Part shown: positions 8,741 through 18,300 of the stretch, piece by piece | Layout of the letters: every line of letters begins with the position of its first letter | Numbering within the stretch: position 1 is the first letter of the stretch | Source: Pseudomonas chlororaphis subsp. chlororaphis | GTDB taxonomy: Bacteria; Pseudomonadota; Gammaproteobacteria; Pseudomonadales; Pseudomonadaceae | Assembly: GCF_003945765.1 (NCBI RefSeq) | Contig: NZ_CP027712.1 | Coordinates: 186,001-250,000 of the forward strand | Length of the DNA stretch: 64,000 nucleotides | Direction of reading: 5' to 3' | Position numbers and translations under genes: made by a program | Notes under the pieces: generated by a model | The model's input: the letters and a program-made list of their open reading frames with translations, nothing else | What the model was told of the DNA's origin: nothing | Database searches by the model: none

Positions 8741-9328
8741 TCAATTGCGCGATGGGAACAGGCCGTTCAAGGCCACGCTGAAGTTGATCACCAGGAACGG
8801 GTTCATGACTTCCAGCGGCAGGCCGTTGCCGGCGGGCGAGATGGTGCCGGAGATCGTGGTGCTGACCCCCTGGAGGGGCACCGGTGTGGCACCCAGCCCG
8901 TCGGAATAGATGGTCGCGGTGCCCGGCCCGCCGCCGGAGGTGCCGATGAACGAGTTGGTGGCCGTCGGCACGCTGACCGGGCTGCTGGCAGGGTTGGCCA
9001 ATTGCAGTGTGGTGGCGGCGCTCACGCTGGCGAGGGTGTGGGTGTGGGACGGCAGGTTGTTGAGGGTCGGGGTGACGTTTTCGGTACCGGAAACCTCGCC
9101 GATCACCCGTGGCGTCAGGCCCAGCCCGTTACCCTGGCCGATGGGCAGCCGCCCTTGCAGGTTCGGCAGCTGGAAGTTGGTGGTGCCGTTGCCGCCGTAG
9201 TAGGTGCCCAGCAGCGAAAACAGCGCCTGGTATTGCGAGATTCCCAGGGTCTGGCCATAACACGAGGCCCAGCCGTTGGGAGGGAAGTTAAAGGAAAAAG
9301 CTTGAATGGTGCCCATGAACACTTCCAT
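8741..9328 (-). CDS. Phage Tail Collar domain protein (microcystin-dependent-protein-like)
   Basis: A 195-residue protein beginning MEVFMGTIQAFSFNFPPNGW and continuing CYGQTLGISQYQALFSLLGTYYGG, then FQLPNLQGRLPIGQG. These are the hallmark motifs of the Tail Collar (PF07484) domain in the 'microcystin dependent protein' (MdpB) group found in many non-phage loci. The C-terminal part carries NLPSHTHTL and ends in ISPAGNGLPLEVMNPFLVINF, also typical. The start at 9328 has an AAGGA about 10 nt upstream. No other phage structural genes are nearby, so this is a chromosomal collar protein, not prophage debris. Its role is unknown. Confidence 0.85.
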   Translation of the reverse strand: MEVFMGTIQAFSFNFPPNGWASCYGQTLGISQYQALFSLLGTYYGGNGTTNFQLPNLQGRLPIGQGNGLGLTPRVIGEVSGTENVTPTLNNLPSHTHTLASVSAATTLQLANPASSPVSVPTATNSFIGTSGGGPGTATIYSDGLGATPVPLQGVSTTISGTISPAGNGLPLEVMNPFLVINFSVALNGLFPSRN

Positions 9329-9549
9329 AGTTTTTTATCCTTCAGGTTAATCAGTGGAACTCCCTGAGCCGATCCCTGGTGTCTGGCCTGACAGCTTGAC
9401 CGATACGGTCAGAACGCCAGGCGGGCTCGTTGACAGCAATGGTTAGCGTAGACGCTGTTCCGCCAGTCGCCTGGGGTGATGGGGTGCCTTATGTCTGGCC
9501 GGATAAACAGCGATGCTGTGGTGGTAAAACGTTGGTGCAGGGGACATTC

Positions 9550-11202
9550 ATGGCGTTTCGCAGAGAGCCGCAATTGCTGGATACGGCCGGGCCGGGCATC
9601 GCCAATCGGCTGGCGAGCGACGCACAGCGCCTGGTCGCGGTGCTGCGGGCGTACTGGCTGCTGCCGATTTTGCTGCTGGCGGCGGCCAACCGTTTCTACG
9701 ACCTGACCGCCGCGGCCATCTGGGGCGATGAAGGCTCCAGCCTGCTGCTCAGCCGCTACGGCCTGAGCGAACTCTGGGTGCATGCCGCCCACGATGTACA
9801 TCCGCCGCTGTACTTCATGCTGCTGCGCGGCTGGATCGCGCTGTTTGGCGACGGCATCTTTGCCATTCGCAGTTTCAGCGCCTGGCCGGGGATCGTCTGT
9901 GTCGGCCTGGGGGTGTGGCTGGTGGCGCAGATCGCGAGCCGCCGCGCGGCGATCCTCGCCGGGTTCCTGCTGGCCCTGCTGCCCACCGCCGTGCGCTACA
10001 GCCAGGAAGTGCGCATGTATGCCTTGTTGGGGGTGTGGCTGCTCGGCGCCACCCTGGCCCTGGTGTACTGGCTCAGGCAGCCCGCACGCCAGCGCTATCT
10101 GGTGTATTACACGCTGCTGATGAGCGCGGCGTTCTACACCCACTATTTCACCGCGCTCTGTGTGCTTGCCCACTGGGCGTACCTGTTGCTGCTGCGCCTG
10201 CAAACGCCTGCGAGCCGGGCGATCAACCAGCCGGGCTGGTGGCTGGCCAATCTCGCCATCGTCATGCTGTTCGCCCCCTGGCTGCCGGGGCTGGTGGACC
10301 TGCTGCAGCATATCGACCAGCTGAAAGCCAGCGGCGACGTGGGCTGGGAGCCGTCGGTGGAGTTTCTTTCATTGCCCTCGATGGTCTGGCAATTGCTGAC
10401 CCAGGACGATGGCGAAAGCCGTTCCCCGCTGCTGTTCGCGGGCCTGCCGCTGCTGGTGCTGAGCGTTGTCGCAATGCTCGCCTGGCGCGACCGCACGCCT
10501 TGGCGCTGGAGCTGGCTGCTGGCGATCTACAGCGTGCTGCCGCTGTTGCTGGTGTTTGCGGTGTCATTCGTTTCGCCGGTGTTCATCGAGCGCTACTTGA
10601 CGGCCTATGCCCTGGGCCTGCCGCTGCTTTTCGCGATGGCGATCGACCGGCTGCTGGAGAATGCCCAGGTGCATGCTCGCGCGCTGGCGCTGGCGGTCCT
10701 GCTGTTGTTCGCCGGGGCCGAGGGGGTCGGCCTGAACAACAACGCCACGGTGGATAGCAACGATCAGATCAGCGTGCTGGTGGACTACGTGAACCAGCGC
10801 TACGTGGCCGGCGACCGGATCGTCACCAGCGACCTGCTGTGGTACCTGAGTTACGTCTACTACAACCGTACCGACACCCAGCCGCTGCTCTACACCCCGC
10901 CCACGCCCGCCGGCGTCTCCACTCGGCCCAACGCCTATGGTTTCGGCACCCTGGTCGAGCAGCAGGCTGACAGGCTTTACCTCGACCGGCTGTCGGCGTT
11001 GCCGGTGGGCAGTGGTCGCGTCTGGCTGATCGGCACGGCCGACCAACCCGACGAATTCGCCCCGCTGCCGGCGCAATGGCGAAAAGCCGGCGAATTCACC
11101 GCCGGCGGGGTCACGGCGCGGTTGCTGGTTATATGCGGCGTGGCGCAGGGCCAGGCGTCGGTGCAAGCACTGTGCGACCAGGCTGGGAAACCTGCTGGAT
11201 AG
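9550..11202 (+). CDS. Glycosyltransferase family 39 (ArnT/PMT-like) polytopic membrane protein
   Basis: A 550-residue multi-span protein. The N-terminal part contains AAAIWGDEGSSLLLSRYG and HDVHPPLYFMLLRGW, matching the DE and HPPL motifs of the first periplasmic loop of GT39/GT83 enzymes that transfer sugars from polyprenyl-phosphate carriers. Then come VRYSQEVRMYALLGVW and many hydrophobic helices, with a soluble C-terminal domain after about residue 390. I set the start at ATG 9550 because the region upstream (from 9430) lacks membrane-protein character. It lies between the adaptor unit and the sulfotransferase/giant-protein genes on the same strand, so glycosylation of an exported protein or surface glycan is possible but unproven. 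Confidence 0.8.
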   Translation: MAFRREPQLLDTAGPGIANRLASDAQRLVAVLRAYWLLPILLLAAANRFYDLTAAAIWGDEGSSLLLSRYGLSELWVHAAHDVHPPLYFMLLRGWIALFGDGIFAIRSFSAWPGIVCVGLGVWLVAQIASRRAAILAGFLLALLPTAVRYSQEVRMYALLGVWLLGATLALVYWLRQPARQRYLVYYTLLMSAAFYTHYFTALCVLAHWAYLLLLRLQTPASRAINQPGWWLANLAIVMLFAPWLPGLVDLLQHIDQLKASGDVGWEPSVEFLSLPSMVWQLLTQDDGESRSPLLFAGLPLLVLSVVAMLAWRDRTPWRWSWLLAIYSVLPLLLVFAVSFVSPVFIERYLTAYALGLPLLFAMAIDRLLENAQVHARALALAVLLLFAGAEGVGLNNNATVDSNDQISVLVDYVNQRYVAGDRIVTSDLLWYLSYVYYNRTDTQPLLYTPPTPAGVSTRPNAYGFGTLVEQQADRLYLDRLSALPVGSGRVWLIGTADQPDEFAPLPAQWRKAGEFTAGGVTARLLVICGVAQGQASVQALCDQAGKPAG

Positions 11203-11422
11203 CGGCCTTGGGCGGTTTTGCGCAAAAGATTGGCCTGTGAACCGGCCGATGGACGAAAGGCAGAGTTCAGGGCCAGCAGTGGCTTAATCGGTTCACGTTC
11301 GGTTCCAGAGCGGCGGGTGTTTTTAAAACACACGTTTTTATGGTTTTTGCTTCGAATTGATATCAAAGCACCACTAGTTGGTTTTCTGACCTTGCACTAC
11401 GCTTTTTCCTACAAATGGACTT
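11203..11422 (+). promoter_or_regulatory. AT-richer intergenic region upstream of the sulfotransferase/LEPR operon
   Basis: This 220-bp gap is visibly more AT-rich than its surroundings. It contains a perfect palindrome GTGTTTTTAAAACAC (11317-11331) and a GATATC-containing stretch before ATG 11423. Because genes from 11423 to 23851 are nearly contiguous, it is the most likely promoter region of that block. I cannot assign a regulator or a -35/-10 pair with confidence. Confidence 0.4.
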
Positions 11423-12277
11423 ATGGCTAGGGTGAAGGGATTGCCGCAGTTCCACTTTATCTCCGGTTTACCGCGCTCAGGGTCGACCCTGCTGTCGGCC
11501 ATCCTGCTGCAGAACCCGCGCTTTCACGCCGGCATGACCAGCCCGGTGGGGGCGCTGTTCAGCGGCATCCTCGAACAATGCAGCGCCGGCAGCGAATTCG
11601 GCGCGGTCATCGACATCGACATGCGCCGCCGCCTGCTGCGCGGGCTGTTCGACTCCTACTACGCCGACAAGGCCGATAAACCTGTTGTCTTCGACACCAA
11701 TCGCCAATGGTGCGCGCGCCTGCCGGCCTTGAAGGACCTGTTTCCCAAGGCCAAGACCATCGCCTGTGTGCGCAATGTCGCCTGGGTCATGGACAGCCTG
11801 GAACGGCTGTACCGGGCCAACCCCTTCGAAAACACCAAGCTGTTCGGCGATGCGGTCGAGCGCAACTCGGTCTACAGCCGCTGCGAAACCCTGGCCCAGC
11901 ACAACCGGCTGGTGGGGTATGCCTGGACCGCCTTGAAAGAGGCCTATTACGGCGAAAACGCCGATTCGTTGCTGATCGTCGACTACGACCTGCTGAGCCA
12001 GGCCCCGGAGCGGGTGATGCGGCTGATCTACGACTTTATCGACGAACCCTGGTTCGAACACGATTTCGACAGCCTGGCCTACGACGCGCCCGAGTTCGAC
12101 CAGGCGCTGGGGGTCGCGGGCCTGCACAAGGTCAAGGCGCGGGTGGCGCTGCAGTCGCGGCGCACCATCCTGCCGCCGGACCTGTTCGAGAAGTATGCGG
12201 AGCTGTCCTTCTGGAAAGACGGGGCATCCAGCGCCGCCAATGTCATTCGCATGAAATCCGACGCCGCGGTCCGTTGA
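11423..12277 (+). CDS. Sulfotransferase (Sulfotransfer_3-like)
   Basis: A 284-residue protein. FISGLPRSGSTLLSAIL (GLPRSGSTLL at 15-24) is the 5'-phosphosulfate-binding loop of PAPS-dependent sulfotransferases, and ACVRNVAWVMDSLERLYRAN fits the 3'-phosphate-binding arginine/serine region. LLIVDYDLLSQAPERVMRLIYDFIDEP is the usual C-terminal helix-strand element. The enzyme would transfer sulfate from PAPS to a hydroxyl of tyrosine or sugar; the acceptor cannot be read. It ends 50 bp before the giant-protein start, and an APS kinase and a second sulfotransferase follow in the same block, which makes the giant protein or a linked glycan the natural acceptor candidate. Confidence 0.88.
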   Translation: MARVKGLPQFHFISGLPRSGSTLLSAILLQNPRFHAGMTSPVGALFSGILEQCSAGSEFGAVIDIDMRRRLLRGLFDSYYADKADKPVVFDTNRQWCARLPALKDLFPKAKTIACVRNVAWVMDSLERLYRANPFENTKLFGDAVERNSVYSRCETLAQHNRLVGYAWTALKEAYYGENADSLLIVDYDLLSQAPERVMRLIYDFIDEPWFEHDFDSLAYDAPEFDQALGVAGLHKVKARVALQSRRTILPPDLFEKYAELSFWKDGASSAANVIRMKSDAAVR

Positions 12278-12327
12278 CCGCGGTTTTCATTTGCACCTTT
12301 CAGCACGTTCGAGTCCGGGTGAGCATC

Positions 12328-15300
12328 ATGTGGTGGAGCAAAGGCAAGTCGCGGGTCAATCAGCGGGCCACCGGGCGGGCGAATGCCCTGGCCTCTCCGA
12401 TGATCATGCCGCTGGAGCCGCGCATGCTGTTCGACGGTGCGGTGGCGGCGACGGTGGCCGATGTCGCCCAGCCGGACAGCCACACCACCACGGACGTGGC
12501 CAAGACGCCGACCGCCGCCGATCAGCCGAGCGTCAGCCAGGACACCCATGGCCAGGCCGATGCCGCGCCTGCCGCGACCCCGACCGCGGTACCGGGGCTG
12601 ACGGTGGTGTTCGTCGATTCGCGGGTCAAGGACGCCGACAGCCTGCTCCAGGGCCTGGCGCCCGGCACCCAGGTGGTGCAACTGGGGGCGAACCAGGATG
12701 GCCTGCAGCAGATCGCCGATTACCTGGACCAGCACCAGGGCGTCAGTTCGGTGCAGATCATCGCCCACGGCAATGCCGGCGACCTGTGGCTGGGCAACAG
12801 TTACCTCTCGGCTGACAACGTCCAGGCGCGCAGCGCGGTGCTGGCGGACATCGGCCAGGACATGAACGCCGGCGGCGATATCCTGATCTACGGCTGCTAC
12901 ACCGCCGAGGGTGAACGCGGCCTGAGTTTCGTCGACTCGCTGGCGCAACTCACCGGTCGCGACGTGGCCGCCTCCAGCGACCGCACCGGCCTGGGGGGCG
13001 ACTGGGAACTGGAGATCGCCACCGGCACTATCGAAAGCGCCAACGTGCTGTCCACCCAGGCCATGCAGGATTATCAGTGGGGGCTGGCGACCTGGACCGC
13101 CACCAACAACGCCAACACCGGCGTGGGTTCGTTGCGGGCGGCGCTGGCGTCGGCGCAGAACGGCGACATCGTCACCTTCAGCAGCGGCATGACGGTGCAG
13201 CTGACCTCCGAACTGCTGGTCAACAAGAACGTGACCATCGACGGCGACCTGAACAACGACGGCGCGGCGGACGTGATCCTCGACGGCCAGTACCGCACTC
13301 GCGTCATCGAAGTGACCGCGGGCAGTACCGTGACCCTCGATGGCCTGGTAATCACCCGGGGCCTGGTCTCGGGCAACGGCGGCAACGGCGGGTATGGCGC
13401 GACCGGCGCCATGGCCGGGGGGATTTTCAACGCCGGCAACCTCACCCTCAACAACGTCACCGTGACCTCCAACGCGGCCTCGGGCGGCGGTGGCGGGGGC
13501 GGTGTCACCGGCGCGTTCTATGGCGGTGGCGGTGGTGGCGGCGGCGGGCTGGGCGGCCAGGGCGGTGGCCACGGCGGTTCCGCCGGCCCCGGCACCGGCA
13601 CACTGGGCGGCCAGGCTGGCAGCGGTGGCGTGGGCGGTTATGGCGGTGGCTACGACGCCACCCACATGGGCGGTCGCGGTGGTACCAGCACCGGCGGCGC
13701 CGGCGGCGTGGGCGTGTCTTATTACAGCAACGGCGGCAACGGCGCCTCGGCCACCAACGGCACGATTTCCATCGGCGGCGGTGGTGGCGGCGCGGGTTGG
13801 GACAAGGTCGGCGGCGCGGGCGGCAATGCCGCCGGCGGGATCTACAACGCCTCCAGCGGCACCCTCACGGTGATCGGCACCTCGACCATCAGCAACAACA
13901 TCGGCGCGGGCGGTGGCGGTGGCGGTGGTGGCGGCCAAGGCAGCAACGCCAGCAATGGCGGGATTGGCGGCCGCGGCGTCGGCGCGGTCTGGAACAAGGG
14001 CACCTTCCTGATCACCGCGGCCAACTTCGCCGCGCTGAGCGGCAACGCGGCGGCCAGTGGCGCCGGTGGCGTAGCGCTGGGCGGTGGCAGCACCGGTACT
14101 TCGCCGACGTCGGTGGCGACCATCTACAACGACGGCGGCATCCTCAATACCGCCTATGCACCACCGCCCACCGCGACCATCGTGGTTGCGGACAGCGCGC
14201 TGAAAATCGGCGAGACCTCGCTGGTGACCATCACCTTCAGCGAGGCGGTGACCGGCTTCACCAACGCCGACCTGACCATCGCCAACGGCACCCTCACCGC
14301 AGTGAGCAGCAGCGACGGCGGCATTACCTGGACCGCCACCTTCACCCCGACTTCGAGCATCACCGATACCAGCAACGTCATCACCCTGGATAACACTGGG
14401 GTCATCAATGGCCTGGGCACCGCCGGGGTCGGCACCACCGACTCCAATAACTATGCGATCGATACCGCCCGGCCGACCGCGACCATAGTGGTCGCGGACA
14501 ACGCCTTGAGGGTCGGTGAAACCTCGCTGGTGACCATCACCTTCAGCGAGGCGGTCAGCGGCTTCACCAACGCCGACCTGAGCATCGCCAACGGCACCCT
14601 GAGCGCGGTGAGCAGCAGCGACGGCGGCATCACCTGGACCGGTACTTTCACCCCGAGCGCCAGCATCACCGATACGACCAACCTGATCACCCTGGACAAC
14701 ACCGGCATCGCCGACCTGGCCGGCAACGCCGGCAGCGGCACCACCGATTCCAACAACTATGCGATCGATACGGTGCGCCCGACCGCGACCATCGTGGTCG
14801 CCGACAGCACCCTCACGGCGGGCGAAACTTCCCTGGTGACCATCACCTTCAGTGAAGCGGTGAGCGGCTTCACCAACGCCGACCTGAGCATCGCCAACGG
14901 CACCTTGAGCACGGTGAGCAGCAGCGATGGCGGCATCACCTGGACCGCCACCTTTACCCCGACCGACGGCATCAGCGATAGCAGCAACCTGATCACCCTG
15001 AACAACACCGGCATCGCCGACCTGGCCGGCAACACCGGTAGCGGCACCACGGACTCGGGCAACTACGTGATCAACACCGCGCACCCGACGGCGACCATAG
15101 TGGTGGCCGACAATGCCCTGAGGATCGGTGAAACCTCACTGGTGACCATCACCTTCTCCGAGGCGGTGACCGGCTTCAGCAACGCCGACCTGACCGTCGC
15201 CAACGGCACCCTGAGCGCGGTGAGCAGCAGCGACGGCGGCATTACCTGGACCGCCACCTTCACCCCGAGCGCCAGCATCACCGATGCCACCAACCTGATC

Positions 15301-18300
15301 ACCCTGGACAACACCGGCGTCCAGAACAGTGTGGGCAACCTGGGCCAGGGCAGCACCAACTCCAACAACTACGCGATCGACACGGTGCGGCCGACCGCGA
15401 CCATCGTCGTTGCCGATACCGCACTGAGAATCGGCGAAACCTCGCTGGTGACCATCACCTTCAGCGAGGCGGTCAGCGGCTTCACCAACGCCGACCTGAG
15501 TATTGCCAACGGCACTTTGAGCGCGGTGAGCAGCAGCGATGGCGGCATCACCTGGACCGCGACCTTCACTCCGAGCGCCAGCATCAGCGACACCAGCAAC
15601 CTGATCACCCTGGATAACACCGGCATCGCCGACCTGTCCGGCAACGCCGGCAGCGGCACCACCGATTCCAACAACTATGCGATCGATACGGTGCGGCCGA
15701 CCGCGACCATCGTGGTCGCCGACAGTGCTCTCAGCGCCGGTGAAACCTCGCTGGTGACCATCACCTTCAGCGAAGCAGTCAGCGGCTTCACCAACGCCGA
15801 CCTGAGCATCGCCAACGGCACCTTGAGCGCGGTGAGCAGTAGCGATGGCGGCATCACCTGGACCGCCACCTTCACCCCGACCGTTGGTATCAACGATGCC
15901 AGCAACCTGATCACCCTGAACAACACCGGTATCGCCGACCTGGCCGGCAACACCGGCAGCGGCACCACCAACTCCAACAACTACAGCATCGACACCGTCC
16001 TGCCGACCGCGACCATAGTGGTGGCGGACAACGCCCTGAAGATCGGTGAAACCTCACTGGTGACCATCACCTTCAGCGAGGCGGTGACCGGCTTCAGCAA
16101 CGCCGACCTGACCGTCGCCAACGGCACCCTGAGCGCGGTGAGCAGCAGCGACGGCGGCATTACCTGGACCGCCACCTTCACTCCGAGCACCAGCATCACC
16201 GATGCCACCAACCTGATCACCCTGGACAACACCGGCGTCACCAACGCCTCCGGCAACGCCGGTAGCGGCACCACCGACTCCAACAACTACGCGATCGATA
16301 CGGTGCGGCCGACCGCGACCATCGTGGTCGCCGATACCGCGCTGAGAATCGGTGAAACTTCGCTGGTGACCATCACCTTCAGCGAAGCGGTGAGCGGCTT
16401 CACCAACGCCGACCTGAGCATCGCCAACGGCACTTTGAGCGCGGTGAGCAGCAGCGATGGCGGCATCACCTGGACCGCGACCTTCACCCCGAGCGCCAGC
16501 ATCAGCGACACCAGCAACCTGATCACCCTGGATAACACCGGCATCGCCGACCTGGCCGGCAACGCCGGCAGCGGCACCACCGATTCCAACAACTATGCGA
16601 TCGATACGGTGCGGCCGACCGCGACGATCGTCCTTGCCGACCCAACCCTCAAGGCCGGCGAAACCTCGCTGGTGACCATCACTTTCAGTGAGGCCGTGAG
16701 CGGTTTCACCAACGCCGACCTGACCATCGCCAACGGCACCTTGAGCGCAGTCAGCAGCAGCGATGGCGGTCTCACCTGGACCGCGACTTTCACCCCAACG
16801 GCAGGCATCGCCGACGCGAGCAATGTCATCACCCTGAACAACACCGGCATCGCCGACCTGGCGGGCAACACCGGTAGCGGTACCACCAACTCCGGCAACT
16901 ACAGCATCGACACCGTCCTGCCGACCGCGACCATCGTGGTGGCGGATAACAACCTGAAGATCGCTGAAACCTCGCTGGTGACCATCACCTTCAACGAGGC
17001 CGTGAGCGGCTTCAGCAACGCCGACCTGACCGTCGCCAACGGCACTTTGAGCGCGGTCAGCAGCAGCGATGGCGGCATCACCTGGACCGCCACCTTCACC
17101 CCGACGTCGAGCATCACTGACACCAGCAACGTCATCACCCTGGATAACAGCGGGGTGACCAACGCCTCGGGCAACGCCGGCAGCGGCACCACCGATTCCA
17201 ACAACTACGCGATCGACACCGTCCGCCCGACGGCGACCATAGTGGTCGCCGACAGCGCCCTGGGCGTGGGCCAGACCAGTACCGTGACCATCACCTTCAG
17301 CGAGGCGGTGACCGGCTTCACCCTGGCTGACCTGACCGTGGCCAACGGTACGCTGAGCGGCTTGGGCACCAGCGACAACATCACCTACACGGCGACCCTC
17401 ACCCCGACTGCCAGTATCAGCGACAGCAGCAACCTGATTACCCTGGATAACACCGGTATTACGGATGGGGCGGGCAACGCCGGCAGCGGCACCACCGACT
17501 CCAACAACTACGCCATCGACAGCCTGCGTCCGACCGCCACCATCGTCCTCTCCGACTCGACCCTCAAGGCCGGCGAAACCTCGCTGGTGACCATCACCTT
17601 CAGTGAAGCAGTGAGCGGTTTCGACAACAGCGACCTGACAGTGGCCAACGGTACCCTGAGCGCAGTGAGCAGCAGCAACGGCGGTATCACCTGGACTGCC
17701 ACCTTCACCCCGACGGCGGGCATCACCGACCTGAGCAACCTGATCACCCTGAACAACACCGGTTTCACCGACGTGGCCGGCAACAGCGGTACCGGGACCA
17801 CCAGCTCAGCCAACTACAGCATCGAAACCGTAGTGCCGACGGCCACCCTCGTGATCGCCGACACGGCCCTGAAGGCTGGCGAAACCTCGCTGGTGACCAT
17901 CACCTTCAGTGAGGCGGTCAGTGGTTTCGACAACAGCGACCTGACGGTGGCCAACGGTACCTTGAGCGCGGTGAGCAGCAGTGATGGCGGGGTCACCTGG
18001 ACCGCTACCTTCACGCCGACTGCGGGTGTCGGCGATACCAGCAACGTCATCACCCTGAACAACAGCGGCGTGATCAATGTCTCGGGTAATACGGGCAGCG
18101 GCACCACCGATTCGAACAACTATGTCATCGACACGGCTCGCCCAACCGCGACCATAGTGGTGGCCAACCCGATCCTGCCGATTGGCGAAACCAGCCTGGT
18201 GACCATCACCTTCAGCGAGGCGGTCAGCGGTTTTGACAACAGCGACCTGACGGTGAGCAACGGCACCCTGAGTGCGGTCAGCAGCAGCGACGGCGGCATC

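Noticed and set aside
8376..9328. Prophage remnant suggested by the Tail Collar domain
   Set aside because: No integrase, capsid, portal, lysis or other tail genes nearby; the protein is of the free-standing microcystin-dependent type.
9430..9549. Earlier start of the glycosyltransferase
   Set aside because: The 40 extra residues have no membrane or family character; ATG 9550 gives a typical GT39 start.
11707..12327. Extension of the giant protein's start back to 11707
   Set aside because: It would overlap the sulfotransferase gene in another frame and its sequence is an Arg/Gly-rich shadow; the LEPR motif sits close to the ATG at 12328.
12079..15084. 1001-codon minus-strand open frame opposite the giant protein (and a similar one at 17806-19968)
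   Set aside because: It mirrors the codon bias and 306-bp repeat of the plus-strand gene, has no domain sense or ribosome site, and such antisense frames are common in GC-rich DNA.
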